From Omnitrophica bacterium RIFCSPLOWO2_12_FULL_50_11 (lineage in GTDB: Bacteria; Omnitrophota; Omnitrophia; Omnitrophales; Danuiimicrobiaceae), in assembly GCA_001804315.1 (NCBI GenBank), contig MHFT01000060.1, forward strand, positions 1-33,899: a stretch of DNA of 33,899 nucleotides, in the 5' to 3' direction. Both the position numbers and the translations under genes were made by a program. Positions 27,388 to 33,899 of this stretch are shown piece after piece. Position 1 is the first letter of the stretch, and each line of letters opens with the position of its first letter. A model generated the notes under the pieces. It made no database searches and was not told where the DNA came from. It saw only the letters and a program-made list of their open reading frames with translations.

Positions 27388-28841
27388 ACGCAATTTCTCC
27401 CATTTTTTTTTGCTTTGTAAAGTCTCGCATCCGCGATTTGAATCAATCCTTCCGAATCGAGCGTATCTTCTGGAATCGAAGCGACGCCGATCGAAATCGT
27501 CATGGGAATCGCTTCTCTTCGGACCGTCACATTCATCTGCTCAAGATCCCGGCGAATCGTTTCCGCAAGGGATAATCCTTCTCGGCGTGCCAGCCTCGGC
27601 AGCAAAATTGAAAATTCCTCGCCTCCATATCGAGCGACGATCCCATGCTCCGCACGAGTACGAAGCAGATCCGATGTTTTGGTCAAGATCAAGTCACCGA
27701 TCCCATGTCCATAGCGGTCATTACATGCTTTGAAATGGTCCAAATCACACATGAGCAGCGTTAAGGCTACGCCGGACATGAGGCTGCGCTTGTGTTCGTC
27801 ATTGAGCCGCTCTAGAAAGTACCGCTGGACGTAAAGTCCGGTCAGCGAATCTTTGATCGCCAGTTCTTCTGTTTTGTGAAATAGGATTGAATTCGACACG
27901 GCTGAGGATGCAAGCGTCGAAATAGCATCTAAGATACGGAGGTCGTCCGTTGTAAATGAAGACGCATGGGGTGACTGCATCCTCATCGTTCCCATTGCTT
28001 TTCCTTCGTGGATGATCGGTGAGGAGATTAAACTTCGAATCTCTCTAGATTCGGCTGTTTTTTTAAGGTCAAATCGGAAGTCTTTTTGCGTATCCGCCAC
28101 GATCAGTGACTGCCGGTTTCGGAGAATCCAAAAATCAAAGATGTCGCCGCTTTTTGACTTGATGCTTTTCTCGCTCGGCAAACTTTTCGACGCCATCAAG
28201 GAAAGATTGCCTCCTTCACCTTCCGATAGCAGCAGCAAACAGGACGCAGGAGCGGCATTTAAACCTGCCCCCACGAGACCCATCGTCCTTGTCACGATCG
28301 TCTGACACAACTCTTTTAGCGATAAGGTAGATGAAAACTCGTTCGCCAGACTTCTCAGATTGTAATAGCTCGTGTATTTTTTAAAAAAGGCACTAATGCC
28401 GATCCCCTTTTCTTGATAGGCGATTTCCAAGTCGTTTTTCTCATTAATCGCTTTTTCGATTTCGACGTTGCAATCGATAATCTGAGCGCCTTTTTTCTGA
28501 TCGACATAAAAAAGCAGGAGACAAAATACAACATGAGCAGGAATAAAAATGAGAAATAAAGGTGAATGCGTTACCGACGACGTCAATACAGCCAGCGAGC
28601 CCGAAAAAGGTAAAAAAAGGATCAATCCGAGACTGCGAAAACTAATCCAAGAAAGGCCGACTGGAATAAAGGAAGCAGATAAGATCAGCGCCAGCTGAAC
28701 TTGTGCGTGCGCGACATCCGTAGAAAACCGATTCAGTTGGAACAAGCAGAAATAGGTCAAAACAATGAGGAACAAGAAGGCGGATGCAAGCAGGAGGTGT
28801 TTTGTCCAGTTCTGGTAATGCTGGGGGACAAATCTTTTCAT
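27372..28841 (-). CDS. Diguanylate cyclase-like GGDEF protein with GAF domain, I-site missing
   Basis: A 489-residue protein. It has several transmembrane helices in residues 15-115, a coiled-coil linker, a GAF domain (about 165-320), then GGDEF (about 325-485) with DSLTGLYVQR and GGEEF at 406-410. Signature, metal residues (CDLDHF) and length fit an active cyclase. At the I-site position the sequence is AEHG instead of RxxD, so c-di-GMP feedback control should be absent. It shares architecture with the downstream paralogue and overlaps it. ATG 28841 has only a weak Shine-Dalgarno. The 112 bp upstream carry no gene. Confidence 0.88.
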   Translation of the reverse strand: MKRFVPQHYQNWTKHLLLASAFLFLIVLTYFCLFQLNRFSTDVAHAQVQLALILSASFIPVGLSWISFRSLGLILFLPFSGSLAVLTSSVTHSPLFLIFIPAHVVFCLLLFYVDQKKGAQIIDCNVEIEKAINEKNDLEIAYQEKGIGISAFFKKYTSYYNLRSLANEFSSTLSLKELCQTIVTRTMGLVGAGLNAAPASCLLLLSEGEGGNLSLMASKSLPSEKSIKSKSGDIFDFWILRNRQSLIVADTQKDFRFDLKKTAESREIRSLISSPIIHEGKAMGTMRMQSPHASSFTTDDLRILDAISTLASSAVSNSILFHKTEELAIKDSLTGLYVQRYFLERLNDEHKRSLMSGVALTLLMCDLDHFKACNDRYGHGIGDLILTKTSDLLRTRAEHGIVARYGGEEFSILLPRLARREGLSLAETIRRDLEQMNVTVRREAIPMTISIGVASIPEDTLDSEGLIQIADARLYKAKKNGRNCVCGGD

Positions 28842-28953
28842 CCAGATGGATTCATACGAGACGCGTCATTCATAAGTACCACGGCCAAACGCTTGCGTAA
28901 AGACGAGTTTGAAACCACTCCCGACGTACACAGAACGCGTTCGTTAAATAGGA

Positions 28954-30057
28954 TCAGGCAATCGCTTCTTCTGTTTTCGGATCAAAGAAATGAGCCTTGG
29001 ACATATCAAACACGAGCTGCAGGTCTTGATTCGTTGTTGCTGTATCTTGATTTCCAACGCGCACAATCAGGTTGTTCCGCCCAACCGAAAAATAGAGATA
29101 AATCTCGGATCCCATGGGTTCTACCAAATCCACAGAGGCAGTAATCGTGAATTCTTCGGAAGCGTCCTGGGCAAACAGTTTGTCATAAACGTCCTCCGGC
29201 CGGATGCCTAAGAGGACCGGTTTGTTCACATGAGGAATTAAGGATGCGCGATGCTGTCTCAGGATTTTTAAATCGATCCCGTCGTCAACAAAGTGGAGCT
29301 CCCCATTTTTCGAAATGATACGGCCCTGCAGAAAATTTGCCGGCGGAGACCCGATAAATCCAGCAACAAATTTATTCACGGGGTTCTCGTACAAACGGAC
29401 CGGATCTGCGATCTGCTGAATGACACCTCCGTTCATCACGACAATGCGATCTCCCAGAGTGAGCGCCTCGACCTGATCATGAGTGACATAGATCATCGTC
29501 GACTGGAGCCGGTTGTGGAGTTTCTGGAGTTCCATCCGCATTTGAACCCGCAGCTTCGCATCTAAGTTGCTCAAAGGTTCGTCAAACAAGAACACCTTCG
29601 GTTTCCGCACAATGGCACGTCCAACGGCGACCCGTTGTCGTTCCCCTCCGGACAACTCCTTTGGCTTTCGTTTCAAGCAATCCGATACGCCAAGAATCTC
29701 TGCTGCCTCCTTCACTCGTCTGTCTACTTCCCTTGTTGGAAATCGACGGAGACGCAAACCAAACGCAAGGTTTTCATACACATTCATGTGCGGATAAAGA
29801 GCGTAGTTCTGGAAAACCATGGCAATGTCACGGTTCTTGGCCGGTACGTCATTGACAATCTGCCCGTTAATCGAGACCGTTCCACGCGTGATCGGCTCAA
29901 GGCCTGCGATCATCCGCAAGATCGTTGATTTTCCACATCCCGACGGCCCCACGAGTACAACGAATTCCTTGTCCGCAACATCGAGATTGATACCGTTGAC
30001 GGCTAAAACACCGCCATCGTAAATTTTTGTGACCTCTTGAATCACCACGCGAGCCAT
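28954..30057 (-). CDS. Sugar ABC transporter ATP-binding protein, UgpC/MsmK type
   Basis: The 367-residue ATPase starts MARVVIQEVTKIYDGG. Walker A GPSGCGKST is at 37-45, a Q-loop lies in VFQNYALYPHM, the signature LSGGERQRVA is near 133, and Walker B FLFDEP and the H-loop VTHDQVEA follow. A C-terminal TOBE domain ends the protein (about residues 240-367). It powers import of sugars or glycerol-3-phosphate-like solutes. No permease or binding protein accompanies it, so it may serve several importers, as MsmK does. The frame opens at GTG 30066, but ATG 30057 (GGTGG 5 nt upstream) is favoured. It starts 18 bp after accD. Confidence 0.92.
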   Translation of the reverse strand: MARVVIQEVTKIYDGGVLAVNGINLDVADKEFVVLVGPSGCGKSTILRMIAGLEPITRGTVSINGQIVNDVPAKNRDIAMVFQNYALYPHMNVYENLAFGLRLRRFPTREVDRRVKEAAEILGVSDCLKRKPKELSGGERQRVAVGRAIVRKPKVFLFDEPLSNLDAKLRVQMRMELQKLHNRLQSTMIYVTHDQVEALTLGDRIVVMNGGVIQQIADPVRLYENPVNKFVAGFIGSPPANFLQGRIISKNGELHFVDDGIDLKILRQHRASLIPHVNKPVLLGIRPEDVYDKLFAQDASEEFTITASVDLVEPMGSEIYLYFSVGRNNLIVRVGNQDTATTNQDLQLVFDMSKAHFFDPKTEEAIA

Positions 30058-30075
30058 GCGTGCCACCGCCCTCCG

Positions 30076-30933
30076 CTAGGTACAGTACTCAATCAACTTC
30101 GAGATGGTCGTCTTTAAATCTTTTCGCTCTACCACAAGATCAATCATCCCGTGTTCGAGCAAAAATTCTGAAGTTTGAAATTCAGACGGCAATTTCTGCC
30201 GGATCGTCTGCTCAATCACACGCGGCCCCGCAAACCCAACGAGAGCCCGGGGCTCCGCAATGATAAAATCACCCAGAGAAGCAAAACTTGCCATCACTCC
30301 GCCCATCGTTGGATGGGTCAAGACCGACACGTAAGGCAGTCTGGCATGAGAATATCGTGCGAGCGCCGATGCGGTCTTGGCCATCTGCATCAAACTAAGA
30401 GCTCCTTCATACATACGCGCGCCGCCACCGGAGCCTGAAACGATAACAAGCGGCAGCTGACGCGCATGAGCGTGTTCAATGAGTCGTGTCAATTTCTCCC
30501 CGACGACAGACCCCATTGATCCCATAATGAATCGTGAATCGGTAACGCCAAACGCGATCCGCTTCTTGAAACATTCACCCTCCCCTACCACGGCAGCTTC
30601 CTCGAGACCTGTTTTTTCCTGGTCTTGCTTCAACTTGGTCAGATACGGTTTGGCGGCTTTGAAATTGAGCGGATCTTCCGTTTTCAAATTCATACACATT
30701 TCCTTAAAGGTGTCACGGTCGATCAAAAGTTCTACTCTTTCCCGTGCACCGATCACGAAGTGGTAACTACACTTTGGACATACGGATAAATTTTCATGTA
30801 GTGCTTTGGTATACACGACATGCCCGCATGATGGACACTTCGTCCATAAGCCCTCCGGAACACTTTTCTTACGCGGCGTTGTCTCTTCTGCCACCTGCGG
30901 TCGAGAGCCTCTTAAAATCACCCACTTAAGCAA
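30076..30933 (-). CDS. accD: Acetyl-CoA carboxylase carboxyltransferase subunit beta
   Basis: The 285-residue protein has the N-terminal zinc finger Cys33-Cys36 and Cys52-Cys55 (TKCPSC and VCPKC). The carboxyltransferase core has TDSRFIMGSMGSVVGEK, VSGSGGGARMYEGALSLMQM and LTHPTMGGVMASFASLGD. It pairs with AccA, which is not in this window, to make malonyl-CoA for fatty acids. The N-terminus MLK..(about 24 residues)..PEG resembles the B. subtilis protein and supports the TTG start at 30933. No Shine-Dalgarno precedes it, and the codon lies 2 nt past a terminator-like U-tract. Alternatives are GTG 30921 and GTG 30894. Confidence 0.93.
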   Translation of the reverse strand: MLKWVILRGSRPQVAEETTPRKKSVPEGLWTKCPSCGHVVYTKALHENLSVCPKCSYHFVIGARERVELLIDRDTFKEMCMNLKTEDPLNFKAAKPYLTKLKQDQEKTGLEEAAVVGEGECFKKRIAFGVTDSRFIMGSMGSVVGEKLTRLIEHAHARQLPLVIVSGSGGGARMYEGALSLMQMAKTASALARYSHARLPYVSVLTHPTMGGVMASFASLGDFIIAEPRALVGFAGPRVIEQTIRQKLPSEFQTSEFLLEHGMIDLVVERKDLKTTISKLIEYCT

Positions 30934-30935
30934 TC

Positions 30936-30968
30936 AAAAAAAATACCACGCCAGGCTTACTCGTGGTA
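30936..30968 (-). terminator. Intrinsic terminator-like hairpin in the accD leader
   Basis: On the minus strand a 7-bp perfect stem (UACCACG pairing with CGUGGUA, 30962-30968 with 30944-30950) closes an 11-nt loop and is followed by eight U residues (30943-30936). It lies only about 20 nt after the predicted accD transcription start and 2 nt before the predicted accD start codon. No U-tract exists on the plus-strand side, so it acts on leftward transcripts only. Confidence 0.7.
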
Positions 30969-30983
30969 GGGTCTCATAACCAT
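30957..30983 (-). other. Possible 8-codon leader peptide upstream of accD
   Basis: ATG at 30983 opens MVMRPYHE and stops at TAA 30959-30957, inside the terminator loop. Translation would cover the 5' arm of the hairpin. There is no Shine-Dalgarno, so this could be chance. Confidence 0.25.
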
Positions 30984-30993
30984 AAATTTTGTC

Positions 30994-31022
30994 ATTATAA
31001 CGAGAGATTATTAGGTTGTCAA
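30994..31022 (-). promoter_or_regulatory. Perfect-consensus sigma-70 promoter for accD
   Basis: On the minus strand TTGACA (31022-31017) and TATAAT (30999-30994) match the consensus at all twelve bases with the optimal 17-bp spacer. Transcription should start near 30987, about 54 nt before the accD start. Confidence 0.85.
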
Positions 31023-31082
31023 CATCAACGTAACATATTTCAAACGAGGAACTTATAACACATCGACAAACTGAAAACCGCT

Positions 31083-31111
31083 TTGACAATATGCTGAAAC
31101 AGTGATACTCT
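31083..31111 (+). promoter_or_regulatory. Promoter for rpoN, predicting a leaderless mRNA
   Basis: TTGACA (31083-31088) is followed by a 17-bp spacer ending in the extended -10 TGA, then TACTCT (31106-31111). Only six bases separate the -10 from ATG 31118, so the transcript would begin at or next to the start codon. Confidence 0.6.
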
Positions 31112-31117
31112 TTTTTC

Positions 31118-32548
31118 ATGGAACATCGCCTCGCTCAAACGCAAACCCAGAAACTTATTCTCGTACCTCAATTCAGACAATTTCTTACTTTGCTTCAGCT
31201 CCCCGTCTTTGAACTTGAGCAGAAAATAGAGCAAGAGTTAACGCAAAACCCAGTGTTGGAAGAGGTTCCAACAAATGACCAGGAGGAAATCTCGACGGAG
31301 CCAGAGCTCCTTAATGAATCGCCTGCCAAAGAAGATCGAGTCTCCGATACGCTCCAGATGATAGAGTCCTATAATGGAAATCTGAACGACCAGGAATTTT
31401 CGACTGATTTTTCAGAACGAGATCCACTAGAAGCTCAGCGTAAACGTGATTATCAGCAGTCCAGTCTGACGAAACCCCCTACCTTGTCTGACTATCTCGA
31501 ATGGCAACTCGGCATATTAGAACTTTCATCGATGGACAAGACAACCGCTCAAGAAATTATTGGAAACATCAATGACGACGGACGTCTGGTCGCATCTGTC
31601 GAAGAACTGGTACATGCTATTGGACAAGACGCCAAAGAGATAGAAAAAGTACTGACACGTATCCAGTCGTTAGATCCACCCGGCGTTGGCGGAAGATCAC
31701 TCCAAGAAACTTTATTAATTCAGCTTCGAAAACAAGAGGACTCTAACTTAGCTCAGACCATCCTGGAACACCACTTTGACCTCTTTAAGCGAAAGGATTT
31801 CCATGCCTTAGGACGGGCACTCCATACAACGGCCCCCGTTGTCAAAGCTGCCTACGAACAAATTACCCGTCTGGAACCGAAACCAGGGAGAATTTTCTAT
31901 CATGAAAAACCTCAATGCGTTATCCCGGACGCGAAAATCTCTATGGCACCGGACCGCGAAGAGGAATTCACGATTGAAATGAATCAGGAATCAGTGCGAG
32001 AACTTCGAATCAGCCCTATGTATCGTCAAATCCTCAGAAACAAAGGAACGGACAAAAAAACCTTGTCTTTCATCCGCGAGAGGATCCAGTCCGGACTCGA
32101 TCTGATACGCGCCCTTGCCCAGAGGAAAAGCACGATCAGACTGATTACAGAAGAACTTCTGCGCGCACAACTTGATTTTTTCACAAAAGGTTTCTCTCAC
32201 CTGAAACCCTTGAGACTAAAAGACGTGGCTCAGAGAATCAAATTGCATGAGTCGACGGTCAGCCGCGCGATACACGGAAAATATGTCGAAACGCCGCAGG
32301 GCACAATCCCCTACAAAAGCTTCTTTTCCACCAAGCTCGTCAGTGAGAATGGAACCGTAGAGTCGCAGAAAAGTGTGATGGAGGTAGTGAAACGGCTGGT
32401 TGAACATGAAGACAAAGCAAAACCTCTCACTGATGCCAAACTGGTTGAGTTGCTACAAAAAGAGGGAATCAAAATTGCCCGTCGCACCGTTGCCAAATAT
32501 CGCGACGTACTGAAAATTCTGCCTGCACACCTGCGAAAAAAAAGCTAG
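31118..32548 (+). CDS. rpoN: RNA polymerase sigma-54 factor
   Basis: The 476-residue protein has the three RpoN regions. The N-terminal region I is glutamine- and leucine-rich (LAQTQTQKLILVPQFRQFLT, about residues 5-24) and binds activators. An acidic linker follows (about 50-110), then a core-binding domain and HTH (about 385-410, VAQRIKLHESTVSRAI). The RpoN box ARRTVAKYR at 454-462 reads the -24 element. Sigma-54 directs activator-dependent transcription, often of exopolysaccharide, motility or nitrogen genes. No enhancer-binding protein lies in this window. ATG 31118 has no Shine-Dalgarno, consistent with the leaderless promoter. Its stop overlaps the convergent CPBP gene by 4 nt. Confidence 0.95.
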   Translation: MEHRLAQTQTQKLILVPQFRQFLTLLQLPVFELEQKIEQELTQNPVLEEVPTNDQEEISTEPELLNESPAKEDRVSDTLQMIESYNGNLNDQEFSTDFSERDPLEAQRKRDYQQSSLTKPPTLSDYLEWQLGILELSSMDKTTAQEIIGNINDDGRLVASVEELVHAIGQDAKEIEKVLTRIQSLDPPGVGGRSLQETLLIQLRKQEDSNLAQTILEHHFDLFKRKDFHALGRALHTTAPVVKAAYEQITRLEPKPGRIFYHEKPQCVIPDAKISMAPDREEEFTIEMNQESVRELRISPMYRQILRNKGTDKKTLSFIRERIQSGLDLIRALAQRKSTIRLITEELLRAQLDFFTKGFSHLKPLRLKDVAQRIKLHESTVSRAIHGKYVETPQGTIPYKSFFSTKLVSENGTVESQKSVMEVVKRLVEHEDKAKPLTDAKLVELLQKEGIKIARRTVAKYRDVLKILPAHLRKKS

Positions 32549-33600
32549 CCTCTCCTCGTCTCATCCTGGGCAAGCTCACCGCGCAACTCACCTAATGGCT
32601 TATTTGAAATCAAAACGACAGGCAACCGATACAGCCGATCCAGCTTCTTAAAGTTAAGCGTCAGAAGACATTTGAGCGTGTCGCGCTTGAAATTCTTAAA
32701 ATTACGACGCCACATCAGCGACGATTTCCAGGCGTAAACCCTCACCTCAGGAAACTCCGAACGGAACGCCGCATAATCGTCCTGACCCAATACGACAAGC
32801 GCCGGTTCCAGCAATTGCAAAAATTCCTTGAGATTGTCAAAGTCACGGATCGGATAAACTCGACCATCGAAATAATCCGAAAAACTTCTTGGGATCTGAC
32901 TTGGAATAAATTCCGCAATTTTGTGCTCCGGCGTTAACGATTGGGCGATCAAACCACGAGTTGGGCCAAGAGAATCTGGTCCAACTCGGTAACTGTCTGA
33001 GATCGCATGAGCAGGTTTCAAGGTGACGATAAAAGTAAGAGAAAGCATCCCGTGCAGGAACCCCACCGCGAACAAATTTCGCCATTTCCAAAAAAAATAC
33101 GACAGGTACATCCCGCCGAAAAAGGCAATCAGCATCAAATCCGGGTTCGGAATGTGAAACAAACCAAACGTCAGTGCAGCCAGTAGTACGGCGAACCATT
33201 TTTTCCCGACGATCGCTTGATACCGCAGTAAAAAATAGGACTGAACGACCCCTTGCTGAAAAGTGCCCCATAAGAAAAAAGTGAGGAATTCATTCGCCTG
33301 TGGCCACCGGCCCATTCGTTGTTTGACTGCGAGCACTACGAGGCAGAGCGACACGATCGCCACTAACGGCACGGCAGTTGCCTTAAGACTCGCTGGCAAA
33401 TTATCGAATCGAATCCCGTACGTTTTTAATCCTTCCCAATGCCGAACGACCGAATACACAAAGGCAATCACTAATAAGAAAAAATTTACAGTTACGGCAA
33501 TCAAACTTCGCTCAAAGTAGATGAGATGCCACAGCACGTGAAAAAACAGGAACAAAATCAGAATTAATTCAGTGATTTTTTCAATTTTGGATCGGTTCAT
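32545..33600 (-). CDS. CPBP/Abi-type intramembrane protein with changed catalytic residues
   Basis: The 351-residue protein has several transmembrane helices in residues 8-195 and the CPBP (Rce1-like, CAAX protease) layout. A motif-1 region reads FQQGVVQSYFLLRYQ, followed by His149 in FGLFHIPN and His183 in GFLHGM. In active members motif 1 is EExxxR; here both Glu and the Arg are Gln (Gln115, Gln116, Gln120). The catalytic dyad looks missing, so it may be a pseudoprotease or use another chemistry. Residues about 200-351 form a soluble C-terminal domain with no family I recognise. ATG 33600 has GGAA 4 nt upstream. It is convergent with rpoN. Confidence 0.72.
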   Translation of the reverse strand: MNRSKIEKITELILILFLFFHVLWHLIYFERSLIAVTVNFFLLVIAFVYSVVRHWEGLKTYGIRFDNLPASLKATAVPLVAIVSLCLVVLAVKQRMGRWPQANEFLTFFLWGTFQQGVVQSYFLLRYQAIVGKKWFAVLLAALTFGLFHIPNPDLMLIAFFGGMYLSYFFWKWRNLFAVGFLHGMLSLTFIVTLKPAHAISDSYRVGPDSLGPTRGLIAQSLTPEHKIAEFIPSQIPRSFSDYFDGRVYPIRDFDNLKEFLQLLEPALVVLGQDDYAAFRSEFPEVRVYAWKSSLMWRRNFKNFKRDTLKCLLTLNFKKLDRLYRLPVVLISNKPLGELRGELAQDETRRG

Positions 33601-33709
33601 TTGGTTCCGCTTTGGCGCACACGGTCAGGAGGATGCGCGGCCCGATGGAGCTATCTTGCTAGAATTATTCGAACATTCTTGTCGGCAGCTCGCAGCGCAG
33701 TGCTTAGGC

Positions 33710-33735
33710 CAATTTTCGGAGCGCTCCGAAAATTG
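33710..33735. repeat. Perfect 26-bp palindrome
   Basis: Two 13-bp arms (CAATTTTCGGAGC and its exact complement) meet with no spacer. It is about 110 bp upstream of the CPBP start and 98 bp from the tRNA. It lacks a following U-tract on either strand, so it is more like a dimer-binding site or cruciform than a terminator. The remaining bases between 33601 and the tRNA show no gene. Confidence 0.9.
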
Positions 33736-33832
33736 TGTTACTTCGATACACCTTTAAAGCACCGTAAACGTAATCCCTACCGAAAGATAGATCTTTTTTC
33801 AGCGAGAGACCTGATCTTACAAAAAATAGGTG

Positions 33833-33899
33833 AGCTGGCGGTGGGACTTGAACCCACGACCTGCGGTTTACGAAACCGCTGCTCTACCGGCTGAGCTAC
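33833..33899 (-). tRNA. tRNA-Thr (anticodon CGU), 5' end cut by the window
   Basis: On the minus strand the sequence contains a D-stem GCTC/GAGC, anticodon stem GCGGT/ACCGC with loop TTCGTAA, and T-stem GTGGG/CCCAC around TTCAAGT. The anticodon CGT (33870-33872) reads ACG, threonine. The acceptor 3' strand CGCCAGC ends at 33834 with discriminator U; no CCA is encoded. The first six bases of the acceptor stem lie beyond the window edge. Confidence 0.93.

Noticed and set aside
33601-33894. 97-codon plus-strand frame at the right end
   Set aside because: It runs through the tRNA-Thr and the palindrome, so it is not credible as a gene.
1-33899. CRISPR array, prophage or toxin-antitoxin module
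   Set aside because: No regularly spaced repeats, Cas, phage structural or toxin-antitoxin genes were seen on either strand.

Overview
The window looks like chromosomal DNA from a diderm (Gram-negative-type) bacterium. It encodes an LptD-like outer-membrane LPS transporter, sigma-54 (RpoN), AccD with a zinc finger, and a large nucleotide-sugar and glycan cluster. The mix of genes, the moderate base composition and the many overlapping genes would fit an uncultured lineage such as Omnitrophota or another PVC-related phylum. That placement is a guess and cannot be proven from the sequence.

Layout. Positions 1-2073 (minus) hold a family-2 glycosyltransferase followed by a GT39-like membrane glycosyltransferase that runs open off the left edge. 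Positions 2192-3258 are a decayed IS1380-type transposase. Positions 3534-8457 are an accessory sugar/polymer-modification island: TylF-like methyltransferase, 2-oxoglutarate oxygenase, SDR, small cupin, UXS-like epimerase and a family-2 glycosyltransferase. Positions 8574-11163 (plus) are a radical SAM protein overlapping a membrane-anchored glycosyltransferase.

From about 30.9 kb down to 11.2 kb almost everything is on the minus strand in one tightly packed run. In transcription order it is accD, an MsmK/UgpC-type ATPase, two GGDEF proteins, a fructose-6-phosphate-aldolase-type transaldolase, lptD, ugd, rmlA, rmlB, rmlD, a WbpA-like dehydrogenase, a WbpP-like epimerase, a UDP-xylose synthase-like enzyme, gmd, an rmd-like reductase and a GT2-GT39 fusion. 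Together these should supply UDP-glucuronate, dTDP-4-keto-6-deoxyglucose or dTDP-rhamnose, a UDP-HexNAc uronate, UDP-xylose and GDP-deoxyhexose for envelope polysaccharide. No rmlC is present. A 124-bp palindromic repeat interrupts the 3' end of the rmd-like gene.

At 30.9-31.1 kb two divergent promoters fire accD leftward and rpoN rightward. The accD promoter is a perfect consensus followed by a terminator-like hairpin just before the accD start. rpoN appears to be leaderless. The right end holds a CPBP-type membrane protein with changed catalytic residues, a perfect 26-bp palindrome and a tRNA-Thr(CGU) cut by the window edge.

No clearly new multi-gene system was found. The observations most worth a second look are the accD leader, the element-truncated rmd-like gene with its apparent displaced tail, the leaderless rpoN, and the glutamine-substituted CPBP protein.
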